DNA from: Venturia oleaginea
Taxonomy: Eukaryota; Ascomycota; Dothideomycetes; Venturiales; Venturiaceae
Assembly (NCBI GenBank): GCA_013176395.1
Contig: JABMLP010000003.1
Location: 620,001 to 684,000 of the forward strand
Reading direction: 5' to 3'
Length of the DNA stretch: 64,000 nt
Shown here piece after piece: positions 19,839 to 31,773 of this stretch. How positions within the stretch are numbered: position 1 is the first letter of the stretch; the number at the start of each line of letters is the position of its first letter. Both the position numbers and the translations under genes were made by a program. The notes under the pieces were generated by a model. It saw only the letters and a program-made list of their open reading frames with translations. It did not search any database and had not been told where the DNA came from.

Positions 19839-20507
19839 ACATATTCGATCACCCAACCGGTCCAAATTTGCCAAGACCCCAACTACTCTTCTTATTCTAC
19901 TATGTCTCAACAACGTAATGAGTTACTACTCCAACACGAAGGGAGAATTCAGCTTGCAATCCAAGCTTTGAATACCGGCCAACTCCGAAGCCAACGGGCT
20001 GCTGCGAGCGCCTTCAACGTTAAACAACAAACCCTCTCCGATCGCGTCAGAGGAGTCCCATTTATCCTCGAAAGACCACCAAACGGTCGGAAACTTACCC
20101 TTACCGAAGAGCAAACGCTTGTCCGATATATCCTCGACCTCGATTCGCGAGGATTTGCGCCCCGGCTGTGTGAGGTGGCAGATATGTACTATAGAGTATG
20201 GGACTGCAGCAGCGCAGGTAGCTGCAGAGGCGTCCGTAGCGCCTCAGTGATCGAAGAAGGCTCGTGGTAGTGGTGATCAAGAAACAGCCCGACCAACTCA
20301 ACGGCGCTGTGGGAACTGTGGCGCGACTGGGCATTATGCGCGAACTTGTAAAAAAGATATCGAGATATCTTCTAAATCAGATAGCAGCACGACGGACTTA
20401 GAATGTATTGTTAATAGCGATGAAATTGAAGAGTCGTAATATAAGATGGTCGTGCCAAGAAATTTTGACCGGTTGGGTGATCTGAAGGGTTGGGTGATCG
20501 AATACGT
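19839..20507 (+). mobile_element. Internally deleted Fot/pogo-like transposon with TA target duplication
   Basis: The ends are inverted repeats (left ACATATTCGATCACCCAAC, right end reading inward ACGTATTCGATCACCCAAC, one difference) with TA on both sides (19837-19838 and 20508-20509). The right end carries a second GGTTGGGTGATC copy. Inside, 19902-20200 encodes the N-terminal helix-turn-helix of a pogo/Fot transposase (IQLAIQALNTGQLRSQRAAA, then LTEEQTLVRYILDLDSRGF). After a jump and frame change near 20200-20255 the C-terminal CCHC zinc knuckle appears (CGNCGATGHYARTCKKD), ending at 20439. The whole DDE catalytic core is missing, so the copy is non-autonomous. Confidence 0.9.
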
Positions 20508-20509
20508 TA

Positions 20510-21105
20510 TCGATTCCACTTTTTTTTTGCCTCCGAAAACCTTCGAAGGTAGCATTCAAATACTGCTGTCCCGATATATTGTCGATCTCGCTGGATAATG
20601 TGAATTTGAGGGATTGCCAGAAATTCCTTGCCACCGGTGCTGATTCTGATATGGTATCTTAACTTTGGTAGGCCCTTGACGAGTCATCGCCGTCTTTCTC
20701 TCACCATCTTCGCATTCGCTGCCATATTCGAGATCTTGATCCAAGTAGACCATATGAATACAGAATCATCATTACTCTGATCTCAGCACTACTACCTGTT
20801 TCGGGGCCTTAAGGGCCAAACACGAGATCGATAGTATCCATTCTCTCCAAAAAACGCAGGTGTAATTACATAGCTCAAACTGTCTGCTAAAGAAACAAAA
20901 AATAGGATTTTTTTTATCCTCGCAAACAATTAGCGTTCTCTAGCACACAAATGCCAACATCCCAAAATTCTCTCAAGGGGTATGCGAAGGGCCGTTCTTC
21001 CCAAGATATGAGAGTCATCTAGAACTTGAAACTTGACTGCATAAACATAATTTGAAATAGGAAATGCAGAGAAACATATAGCTGGTAGGCCCACGAGACC
21101 TATCG
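20510..21105. other. Intergenic, no feature seen
   Basis: AT-rich flank of the transposon, with one poly-T run near 20520 and another near 20908. Frames are short and unsupported. Confidence 0.6.
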
Positions 21106-21526
21106 TTATATGAGGTAAATATCTGTTGATGGATATCTTTCCGTCCAACCTTTTGGGCCCGTCTTTACTACCCAATGCTTGTCTTCACGCTCATCGTCAT
21201 CCTCATCGTCGAGGTATTCGATAACCGATGCCTTTTCCTTATAGCAGAAGGTCTGAGCCAGGTTGTATTGTAGTTCGTCCATTAAAGATTGTCGCCGTGT
21301 CAGTGATTCTTGAGGCTTCATGGCGCGTTCTTCTTTTCTGCTTCTTGTTGCATTCAATAATTCCCTCACCCTCACCCTGACCATATCGTTGGTCTTTGCA
21401 AGTCTTTCCTTGCAAGACCTTTCAATTCTCAGCATTGTCAGCTCGCTCACTCTATCTTCCTGGTCGATCACATCCTGGAAGCCAACACTGTTTAGCCCCT
21501 CGACGAAAGAGTCGGTCCTTGGCTTT
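21106..21526 (-). CDS. Hypothetical charged helical protein, start not resolved
   Basis: The minus-strand frame ending at 21106 is open upstream to about 21526 and reads as a charged, helix-forming protein: a repetitive basic/acidic helix (RVSELTMLRIERSCKERLAK, VRVRVRELL), TRRQSLMDELQYNLAQTF and an acidic patch EYLDDEDDDEREDK before WVVKTGPKGWTERYP. I do not recognise the family. The first ATG in the main frame is at 21471, but protein-like sequence continues upstream, and a separate short exon beginning near 21710 (MEQGAAARCMCRMDIKEG) could be joined by an intron. The coding call rests on composition and length only. Confidence 0.5.
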
Positions 21527-22088
21527 CACCGGGTTCAGGAAGCATCCAAGAGAGTATATCTACTCTTAAGCTTTTGCGAGCTGGATTGCGCAACCTTCTT
21601 CCCAGGCTACATCAATGGTTCTTGTAGATACGACAGAGCGGGGGGTCGCAGCACAGCCCTCCTTGATATCCATCCGGCACATGCATCTTGCAGCTGCGCC
21701 TTGTTCCATTGAACCGTCTCTACCTCGAAGAGATTAGATTCAAGATGGAGACCCTACTAGCCTAAGGAGTTGAGAGTGATAAAGGTGAGTTGAGAGGAAA
21801 CTGGCACCAAGATGAAGTAAGCCGTAACGGGCCGAAGTGGAACCGAGATTGTCCGATGAAGACCGCAAGGCACCCATTACCGAACTTATGATTGTATGAG
21901 TCGCAAGTATATTTGAAGGACTTCGAAAAACCCTGTTAAGAAAAGACAAACGAGTCAATACAACTCGAAATATATTGATCTAAGAATACGTCACCGCAAC
22001 CGTCGACATACTGATAGTATTGCTAAATTCGCGAACAGAACCCTTATCCATTATCCATTCTATAACCCTCCCCTCCCCTATCCAATCT

Positions 22089-24167
22089 TCATATCCTCCA
22101 AGAATCCCCCCGTTCCTCCTGCACCGCACTCAACAACCTCAAATTAGCTACACTGGGTCTATCCAACGTCCCCACTCTAGCCGATCTCAAAGTCCCATAC
22201 GTAGGACCCAACATCGGACTCCCGACCCCAAACGTCGGTCCAAGTCTCGGTGTCAACTGCGGAGTAGAGATGTACTGACTTCTTCTCTCCTCCTCCTCGA
22301 AAATTTCTTCCTGCACCTTTTTTCCTGCCACGGCGACATACGTGACCATTACTGCCCCCACAAGAAAAATCAGGCCTGTGATGATGAGGTTGACAGGAGT
22401 GGGGTTGTCAGCGAAGAATTTGTGGGTTACAGCTTGGAGGGCAGCCTGTCCGAATGTGAAGAAGCCCGAGACGCAAACGATGGTGCCGTAGATTGTTCCG
22501 AAAGTGGCGAGACCGAAGACTTTGACAGCGTAGTCGCTAGATGGATGGATCGGTTAGTAAGAGCTTGAAATGCCGAGTAAAGATGGTGAGTCGACTTACG
22601 ACATGGCAGAGTAGTAAAGAGGGCGGAAGAGACAGAACAGTGTGACATTGGCGTATCCTCCCCAAACGGAAGGCAGCACCCCAAGAATGCCAATCACGGT
22701 GCTGAGTGTCACGACGAGGCCGAGGATGACCGCCACACTAAGGTTATCAAGGATTGATCCAATAAAAGGAACGGCTATGACACCAGCAATTGGCAGTGCA
22801 ATATCAAAGAAATTGTTGATACGGTCTGCTCCCTCAATGGAATCCAAGAGATACCGATACTGCGTCCAGACTGTAGCAATTAGAAGGTTCATTCTGGCCA
22901 TCTGCAATATCGTGAAAAGGGTAATGAGAAAAAACCATGGGGTCTTGATTTGCTGCCAGGCAGACAATCCGTGAAGAGCACCCCAAGCCTGGGATTTCAT
23001 ACGTTTCTCAGCCAGATCCTGCTCGTGCTGAGCTTGCTCCTCCGCATTTCCAAGCAAGGTTCTGATCTCAGCACGAACGCGTTGACGATCTTCAGCGCGC
23101 ATAGCTCGGACGCGCCAGACTTCACTGTCGTCGAGATCGTCATCAGAATCGTGAACATCTTGTTCAACGTCTTTGGCTTTCTCTGCGTCCTCCTGGAGTT
23201 CATATCGGTTTTCATAGCTTTTTCCAGGCATAATAAACATCTGAGTGACGAAGACGAAGACAGGAACGATCAAATAGATCAGGAAGAATTGCTTCACGCT
23301 GAAGTGGTGACGTGTGTTCTCGTAGATAACACGGAACATGAGAAAGACAGCCGCGGATGCGTCGAAGGCACCCGTAATCAGGGCCAACACGAGTCCTTGG
23401 AAACGCGGAAAGGCATTAGAAAGTTGGAAAGATGGCACAAAAATAAATGTGCCCCCAAGGGCCAACAAAAAGTGAGCGGCGATAATGGCATCGAAAGGCA
23501 AGTCGCTTTCAAACGCCATGCACAAGCCGCCAAGAAAAAGGAGGAGCGAACTGATCACACCGCAAAGTCGAGGGCCATAGCGATCAAGTATAGCACCGAC
23601 GATAAGTGCAGAAATATTAGTTGTTATAGACGCGACGGTGAAGGCGAAATTCAATCTGTAAGATGGTGTTAGTACTTTTGTGGTACCAAAGTGGGGTGAT
23701 GGTCGTACTTGAGATCCTGCTTGTAACAAATGACAAAGTCATGTTTGAGTTCTTCCTTGGTACAGAGGTCACGATATGCCTGGCGATCGACGAGAATTGG
23801 CTTCAAAGCAGCGAAGCCAAAGACAATTCCAGAGCCAAGTGTGCAAGAGATGACGCCAACGATAACCTGAGCTTCAATGTTATCAACATGGAATTTCCTT
23901 GAAGAGTTGGACAGGGCACTTACCAAGCCGCTTTCCGGCGGGGACTTTATAGGCGGGCCTGGGAGCCTTCTTCTTGATTTCGAGATCAGGTGCGATGACT
24001 GGATCGTAGGAAATGCTGGTCCTTCGATGGCGGATGCTTCCAGGTCGAAGACTTGTGTGGGAGATCTGACGCGAAAGTGGCAATAGGAAGCTGGTATCAT
24101 CGTCTACAACGGCTTCTGGCTCCCAATCAACGCCCTCAAAAGCGGTGACGTGCTGAATCAGCGACAT
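22089..24167 (-). CDS. MFS membrane transporter, FMP42/SLC43-like
   Basis: Four exons (24167-23924, 23871-23709, 23655-22600, 22536-22089) with normal GT-AG introns form a polytopic carrier of about 635 residues. A cytosolic N-terminal tail of about 80 residues leads into helix 1 (VIVGVISCTLGSGIVFGFAA). Loop 2-3 holds the MFS signature-like ILDRYGPRLCGV. The large central acidic loop (DSDDDLDDSEVWRVRAMRAE) is typical of the Fmp42 group and precedes the second half (WFFLITLFTILQMARMNLL onward). The cytosolic C-tail is Ser/Thr/Pro-rich. Fungal Fmp42 proteins lie in internal (vacuolar) membranes and resemble the SLC43 amino-acid transporters; substrate here is inference. No damage was seen. Confidence 0.85.
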
Positions 24168-24741
24168 GGATAGTAGATAAGAGGTCTCTGTGTGGTGTTC
24201 AGGGCGTAGTTGTAATCTAAAGAGAACTGGAAGGACTCGGGCTCAATCGCAATGTTGAATTCGCGGTGAGGAGAAGGGGAGGTAGAGATACAGAAGTTGC
24301 GGTAGGAGATTGCATTGGCGTCCCGTGTGCAACACCAGCGAGTCAATCCTTACGTAACATCATCTCGGCACGGCAAGGCGGTCCGGGTCAACTCATGCGA
24401 GCTCTGCTGAACTCGATGGAGATGGATTCAGACTTGTGGCATCATTTCGTATTGATGGCAAAGACGACGACGACGTTCGTTTTTATTAGTGGGTCCTGCT
24501 ACTGTACGCCCGTTCGTTGTATCAAAATCAAACCAGTGAGAGAGCACGCCGCCCTCTCAGCCTTGACCTTACCACCTCGGACTTTCAAAATACATGATTT
24601 TACGAGAATGAATCTATTATTCTTAACTCGAAAGATACAGAAGCATGTGGAGCAAATGGCAATTCTCTCTGTAGTACAAAGTCACCCCACCAGAACCGGA
24701 CACGAACTCCCGCTAATTCCACAAATCCAACAACAAGGTAA
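24168..24741. other. Intergenic, 3' flank of mrc1
   Basis: Lies between the start of the transporter and the stop codon of mrc1. The open frame on the plus strand lacks coding character. Confidence 0.6.
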
Positions 24742-27700
24742 TCACTCAAACCCACTGGCTTGTCCAAAACTCCCAAGAACACTCTGTCTCCCCTTAGTCA
24801 ACACACTCTTCCTAACTTCTTCTTTCCTCCGCTTATCACTAGCGTCAACAAGTTTCCTCCTCTCTGCCTCCCTAGCCTGATAATGAATGTTACTCTTCTT
24901 ACTACCACCTCTCCGAACTCCCTCTCCACCCGTCGGCGTCGTAGTGCCAGTACTGGCATTCGACGTTGTAGAGAGATTGGTTGTAGCCCGCCTCAGCAAG
25001 CTGGGCACTTTGAAACCACCATTCGAAGCTCCGGCAGTGGGTGCATGAAAAGCCAATGGTCCGGAAGGTGTGTCGCCTTCAGCGTGCGAGTAGTTCGTGG
25101 ACAGGCGATTGATTATTGAAGGACGAGCTGTTTGAAGAACTGGTCTGCGGTGTTGGAGATGGGTCGTTGTGATTTCAAGTCCATCCTCGTCATCATTGTC
25201 CGAGGCTCGCTCATCTTCTCGTTCGTAGTCAGGTCCGTCTTCTGAACCAGACATCTGAGAATCAGGTACCGTAGGCTCGTCAATGAGGAAAGACACAGCC
25301 TCACGGATTTCAGCCAACGTCTTTGCGCGTTTGGAGGTCTCGTCTGCTGGTCTTCGGCGAGGATTTGCAGGTGCCACGTTCTCTTTGCCTTGTGATGATT
25401 CGAAGTTGGCAGGGAGTTTGCGTTTCGTGGTGGCAGTCGTGTCCATGGCTGGTACCAATTCCTGTTCTTGGCTATTGGCTTCGGCAGAGTCGACTTGCGA
25501 GTCTGGAATAGACTCCGGCTCTGCTGTCTCGGCCTCATCGAAATAGTCAAAGGCTTCTTCCTCGTCGCGATCCTCAATGGCGCGAAGGAAGGCAAGTTTC
25601 TTGGGATTCTCGGCTGGAGGTGTGTTAGTGCGAGTGAAACATCCCAGAGTGATTGAGACTTACCAATCTTGCCAATATTCTCATCCTCCAGAAGTGCTTT
25701 ACGCATCCTCGCAAACTCTCTCTGCTTTCGTCGACGACGTTCTTGTGCCTCGTCATCGGAGTCATCGTCCAAGTCATCAAGATCAGCACCACGCTTTCGA
25801 CGCAGACCGCCAGTCGTGATATCCTTGTAGAGCTTGTCGATGCGCTTCTCGTCCTCAGCGCGGTCTCTGTCGGCGTAGAATTTGGCTAGCTTAGTCTCAT
25901 CAACATCGACATGTCCCTCGTCGATCATCTGCTTTAGCTCCTGTTCCATCTCGCCATCGCTGGCATCGTCGTCAGCACCACCTAGGCCGGCGTACTCGTC
26001 TTCGGATTCTTCAGCCTGCTCTTCGACCATCTTCTTTGCATCACTCCGCTTCTTGTCAAAAGTGTCGACTACTGGTGTCTTCTTCGCAGCCTTGAAGAGA
26101 ATATCGAAGGCGTCCTTCCGAGGCGCGAATTCGTCATCTTCAGATGCCGAGGCGGCATCGGCTTGAGATTTTTCATCTTCGTCTTCAGACAGTACTGCAA
26201 CAGCTTCGGTCCGGCGTCTCAATTTCTTGCCCTTCTTCGCAGGAGCTGGAGATTCAGACACTGCCATCATGATGGTGTCCACCGTACCTTCCGGGACGCC
26301 AAAGTCTTCGAATCCAGCATCTTGAGTTGGCTCGAAGACTTCAGAAAGCCTCGTGGTAGACACAGCACTTCCAATTGGGAATTGGTCAGGTCTCGTGAGG
26401 CTCTTCACAGGTGTTTGGAACACAATCGGTCGTTCAGCGCCTTGCGTTTGAGGTGGCTCTGACTGGCTGTTTTGTACAAGTACAGGCTGGGTATCTTCAA
26501 GGCTCAATTCGGGAAGCGTCGGTGCTGGCAGCTCCCGTAAAAAGCCGAGTGAGGGGTTGGGAACAGTATTGGGGCCATCTTGAGACTGTAGGTCATCCAT
26601 AGTGCCTCTGAACATCTGCGTTAGACCCATGGATGACTGTGGTATCTCGAAACCGAATGCTGCGAGTTTGTTGTTTTGTGATGACTGGGACAGATTTGCT
26701 GAAGGCGCAGGCAGATCTTGCTCCTCGTCATCTTCCTCATCTGCAATAACATGTCGTGCTCGTGCCCGTGCCTTAGAGCGTGGTTTTGACGGGAGAGCGT
26801 CATCGTCTTCAACAACGTCGGCAAGCTCGATATCTCCATCCGCGTCAGACTGACTCTGTTCATTCTCTCCGTCCTCTGAGGCCTCTCCATCAACGAAAGC
26901 GTTAGTATCGACTTCGGCTGCCTCTTCCTCATCAGCCTCAGCCTCGTCATCCCCGTCCCCGTCTTCGGAGCCCGATAATTCAACTTCAACATCTTCGACC
27001 TCTTCTTCCCAGTCTTCATCCTCACTATCATCGTCGCTAAGAATGTCTTTGACAGCCTCTCCATCTTTACCATCCTTGTTTGCTGCATTCCTTTCTTTCT
27101 TCGCCAGGGCTTGTGCGTCGTCACGAGCTCGCTCAAGCATGTTCTCCATCTGTAGCTGATCATGTTCTCGCTCCTCCTTGGTTTGAATGACAATGCCTCT
27201 TGCCTTCAACTGATCAAGTCTCTCCTGTTTTTCAGCCAGGGCCTGTATTCTTATACGGTCCTGCAAGCGATTTTGTAGCTCTCCAGCGTTCATCGTGTTG
27301 CGCCCGGCTGGCTTCGATTTAGATGGAGAGTTTACTCGCGCAAGAGCACGAAGTAGGAGGAACGATTGTCCATTAGAGGCGTTCTTTTCTGGAGTACGAT
27401 CGAAGACCGCGAATCTGCTCTTTGCTTTCGGAATGATTTCAAGCTCGTCGTCCGAATCATCGAAATGTGGTTTAGGGATAACAGGGACGCGCTTCTTAGG
27501 TTTCGCCATGAAAGTGCCCAGCTTGATTTCAGGCTTGTCGGCTCCATCTGGGTGCACAGGGGGTGGGCTGCTAGGCGGTGTGTCCTTTGTCATCGGGGCA
27601 GGATCTTGCATGAAATTAAAAACTTTGAACAAGTCTTTGGTGGTAATCCGTTTCTTGGTCTTCGCTTCGTGGGCCAATTGCTGGTTTCGAAGGTCGCGCT

Positions 27701-28652
27701 GAATCTGTCGTTGCATATCTTCTTGTGCCTTTTTCGTAGCCTTCCGTGCTGAAGGACGAGACCGTTCTGCCATTGCCAGACGATCCTCCTCATCCATGCC
27801 GTCGTTCATTTCAGACGAGAAAACATCTTTGTATGCCTCTGCGACCTTTGCCTCGCGCTCCTTGACGCGTTCCTTTCCCTTGGCCACTCGCTCTTTGTTA
27901 TCCTGCTCTTTGGCCAGCCTCTCGGCCCTCTTCTTAGCCACGAGGGCCTGGAAACGCGGGTTTGCCACATTGTCCGGGAGGGAATCCGAATCTGAGTTGG
28001 GTGCAGGTGCGGGATCTGATCGTGTAGGCTTGTTGGAGACAAAGAGGGAGTCTGAGTCCGATTCGCCTCCAGGGGCAGGGTCCGATTTCGAAGCGTTCTT
28101 TGTAAAAAGTTGTCTTCTGGTTTTGGGGAGCGAGTCTGAGTCTGAGTCGTCTACAGGGGCGGGACTGGATCTCGCGAGTAGTTTCGTGACAAGCTGTCTT
28201 TGAAATTTAGGAAGAGAGTCTGAATCTGATCCTGAATCTGATGCAGTAGCTAGAGCACGCGGAGGACTCGATGGCACCGACTTTTTGGACAAGAGTTGTT
28301 TTTGTAATCTGGCGTATGCGTCGACTCCCGAGATATCCACGTCATCGTCGGGTTGGGATTTTCTGCAGTCTTCATTCGTATTGAGAGGTTTTGACACATT
28401 TCGCGTTTGTTCGGCTTCCACCTTTTCACCGTCTGAATTCTCGAACTCGACTTCGTAATCTGGGATTCTAGGACGCGTTGTTTGCGGCATTTTGGCTTTC
28501 GTTGTTGGGAGGGAGGTTTGCTCTTCATCTTCAGAGTCGTCAAAGGCGGCGAGCAAGGCTTTGACGCGACTTGTGGGTGTGAGCATCAATGGGGATTGCG
28601 GTGTCGGGCTGCTCCCGGGCGAGCCAGCGCGAGAGGGACTTGAGGAGGACAT
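24742..28652 (-). CDS. mrc1: Replication checkpoint mediator Mrc1 (claspin homolog)
   Basis: A very acidic Ser/Asp-rich protein of about 1286 residues in two exons (28652-25664 and 25613-24742; intron GTAAGT..CCAG with CACTAAC). The MRC1 domain lies near residues 850-960 (DAFDILFKAAKKTPVVDTFDKKR, then acidic EESEDEYAGLGG and DETKLAKFYADRDRAEDEKRI). After the intron follows ENPKKLAFLRAIEDRDEEEAF. Mrc1 travels with the fork complex Tof1-Csm3 and polymerase epsilon and passes the signal to the checkpoint kinase. SQ/TQ sites such as NLSQSSQN, EPTQD, EDTQPV and PPQTQ are the expected phosphorylation targets. Residues about 130-220 contain four repeats built on SDSDSLPK followed by a basic RRQLxTK. 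The reading frame is intact. Confidence 0.93.
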
Positions 28653-29239
28653 GTTGGTTAATTGGTTCAGAATAGCTGTAAAGAATAATTGAATGTCTTA
28701 TGCAGCCATTGAGGGTTTGTTGGTGGGAGAATTGAGGTGTGGAACGAAGGTAGAGCTTGGGCAAGTCGCGAAAAGTCGCGTTTGTGAATGTCCAAGCTCA
28801 AAACACCAACCAGCCTTTGCATTTTGAAGTCACGTCTGAGCGTGTTTACAATGTTGAACAAATAGGGGCTAAAAACTCATCACGAGTAACAATCAGCTCC
28901 GCATTGCCAGAAACTGATGACCGTATTTCTTCATGTTTGTAAAGTCCTAAATTCAACACCATTGCCTGATTGGGAAATGTCACGGTGGGCCGAGCGCTGT
29001 TGCTGAAAAGTCATGATTCCACGACAGGTATCGTTGAAGATAATTGCTGGGGATATGTACTAAACAAACCGAAACGCTCGTTTTTTTCGTACTTGACGCA
29101 TCCCATAGCCATTTCCCATCGTTATTTCCTAAGGAAGCAAACCGAACTTCTTTCCAATCATAAGACCTGGCGCCAAATTAATAGTCTTGAACCAATATCA
29201 TGCAACAGTCCTGGAACACCTAGCAAACCGCTTCAAGCA
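28653..29239. other. Intergenic, no feature seen
   Basis: Holds the 5' flank of mrc1 and the 3' flank of the homeobox gene; no coding region or repeat supported. Confidence 0.6.
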
Positions 29240-31773
29240 CTAGTAAAGATTGCAATGCTGCTCGTTGGAAGAGCTGCACCTCGTCGGGTCAAAGGTCACC
29301 TCAGTTAAAGCTGAAGGCTCACCACTCGGATCAAAGATCCCCTCGCTCAACAGAAACTTGTCGAAGTCTATGTCCGCCAGCTGCGCGCCCAAATCCTCAT
29401 CGATATCCACACGGGAGTCATCCGAAGTCGAAGGCAGACCGTGAGCTTTCTTGAAAAGCTGCAGCCACTCCTGATTGTCCGCTGCGGTCTGGTTCCAGCT
29501 GTCGTCGTCTTCATACAACAGCCATCGCGCCTGTTTCTGGAGCATATCATCTGTAGGAACAACGCCCATCTGCACTTGATCCTTGACGTATTGTCCCAAA
29601 CGAACTGTAAGAATCTCCCAACAAGTAATGGCCCGAGGTGATGATGCTCCAGTCCCGGTCACTCCAAAATCTGTCGTGGTATAGATCCTCGGATTAATGG
29701 AAGCGTAGTCCGCAAGACTTGTGCCCGCGTCGCGCATGATTGTTTGGGCATGGTGGCCCACCATTGTTTGGGCATGGGCGTGATTGATCGTGATTGCTGG
29801 GGCGTTATCCGTGGCTTCGTCAGTACCTATCAGGTCATCCCAATTAGGACTCGTCGGAATGGCAGCTTCCAAATCTGCTCCTGCTGTGGTGAATCGAGTA
29901 TTCTGCCTCCAGGTTGCTTCGTTGGAAGCGCTGAAAGGGTCAGGTGACTTGGCTTCATTTCCGATCAAATATGGAGGCATAGCGTTTGTGACCTGTGCTG
30001 CGACAGCTGGATCCAGTCCTCGACAGCCCTTCCAATCTTTCATCTGCAGGCCAGCACGAAAGTGCTTTGATAAATGATCCACGCGATCCTGCCATTTCGT
30101 GAACTCCTGCTTGCAGAATCCGCAGCGACTTCGGATGAATGCCGCCTCAGATTTCCAGCTCTCCATGGAAGGACTTAGCTTGCAGTTGTGCACAAGGCGA
30201 AGATGCTGTCGGAGGTGATCCTTGCGATAGAAAGTTCGTGCGTCCATGCCTTTTTCTTCGCATGCTCTGTGGTTGTGCGTCTCAATGTGCTCTTCCGTTG
30301 GATTTGCCTCCTCACAGTAGACACATTGCCTGAGACCAGTTGAAGACGTGGTCAGGACTGGACCTATGGGCGCGCAAATCCACTTCTCCAAACTGAGATG
30401 AAGCGATTTTTCGTGCCTGGACCAATCGTACTTGGTCCTGAATCTGTCGGTGCAAAATGTACATTGAAACGGACGAACTTCGGCCACTTTGGCGTTGACA
30501 TTGCGGGACGGATTAGCTGCAGTTCGACGGCGTCTTCTTTTATCCCTACCACGGTTATTTAAAGAACCATAGGATATGGCAGATTCGAGAGAGAGGTTGG
30601 AAAGAGATCCACTAGACAGCAGCGAGTCTGAAATCCCAGTGTCCAAACTGACCAGCGATGGAGCGGCACGATGGGAAAATGAGCTTCCAGGGCTGGAATC
30701 AAGCGCAGCACCTCGGCTGGACAGACTTGAGTTTTGAGAGCGGGATTTTGTCTTTGACAAAGCCTGTGCAATGTCGGTCACGCTAGCAGGTTCGTTCTCA
30801 GGTGGAGAATGTTGCCAACGTTCGAAGGGTGTCATGCGATCCCAGGTCTTGCCATTGTGTCGAATTTCTTTCTTGTCAAAAGGAATGTTGATGGCGGCAC
30901 TAGCAGACGTCGATGAGGTTGTGGGCCATGCTGGCGAGCGAATGCTTGGGGACACCCCTCGGGAGTGAGTTTTGGTACGTCGTCTAGTGTTTGCAAGCCA
31001 GTTGGAGATCTGGCCGCTCTTGAGTCCAGTGAGCATCTTGAGCTCGTCCTTTTCCTCTTCAGTCGGGTATGGATTGTCTCTATGCTGGTCCATCCAGTCT
31101 TTGAGAATCTTGATAGCTGTACGGGGAAACCTGGTGCCAGTCTTGACAGAAGGTCGATCATCTTCCATAACTTGGACCTCAAAAGCAGTTCGATCAAATG
31201 ATTTTAAAGCCGCGATACCAGTGACCTCTCCTCGGTCCATGGGAATGTCCTCTTGCACCACTTGTAACGTGTCCATGTGGACGACGTTGGTTCGGGGCCC
31301 ACCCACGAAAGAGCAGGATCGAAACAAGGCTGAGCATGGAGAGCAGAACTTCTGACCGTCGTAGGTAAAGAAACACTGAAGGTTCTTCTGCGCGCAATAT
31401 TCTCAACACTTCTCTGGCTTAGAGTAGCGAGGAATGTATGCCGCGAAGTTGGCATAATCGGGAACTGGCTCGATGGGAATGGCACACTGAGACTCATCAA
31501 GTCCCAGATGGGTGATAAGCGTGTGGCACAAACAACTTTTCAGATTCAGTATGGGCCAAGAGGACGTCATATTAAGGCCACTTACACTTCGCCAGGGTGT
31601 ATAGTGCAGATTGGGAAGGGGGATTGATCAAATTGAGTAGCCGACAATTCGGCAAGGAAATCCCCTTCGTCCAATTGCATATGCATTGCTGGCGACTCTT
31701 CTGGGACTGAGATAGTGCCAGCACTGAAGTCGAAGAAGTCAGCCATGCCATCATCCGGGGTCAATTGAGCCAT
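29240..31773 (-). CDS. KN-type homeobox plus C2H2 zinc-finger transcription factor, with an in-frame TGA
   Basis: Exon 1 is 31773-31586 (MAQLTPDDGMADFFDFSAG, an acidic start usual in this fungal group). A 50-nt intron (31536-31585) joins it in phase to 31535-29240. Near residue 100 a Cys-rich motif (KC-stop-EYCAQKNLQCFFTY, FCSPC, FRSCSF) is interrupted by TGA at 31403-31405. The TALE/KN homeodomain follows (residues about 190-245; NPYPTEEEKDELKML, ISNWLANTRRR), then C2H2 fingers (FQCTFCTDRFRTKYDWSRH, CGFCKQEFTKWQDRVDH). These proteins bind DNA and control development in filamentous fungi. Apart from the TGA the frame is open for about 825 codons, so the stop could be a recent nonsense change, a base error, or mark a shorter product starting further down. 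Confidence 0.85.

Noticed and set aside
22950..23672. 240-codon plus-strand frame opposite the MFS transporter
   Set aside because: Antisense shadow: the minus strand encodes clear membrane helices with proper introns.
26621..27193. 190-codon minus-strand frame inside mrc1
   Set aside because: An out-of-frame shadow of the real mrc1 frame; basic, low-complexity translation of acidic codons.
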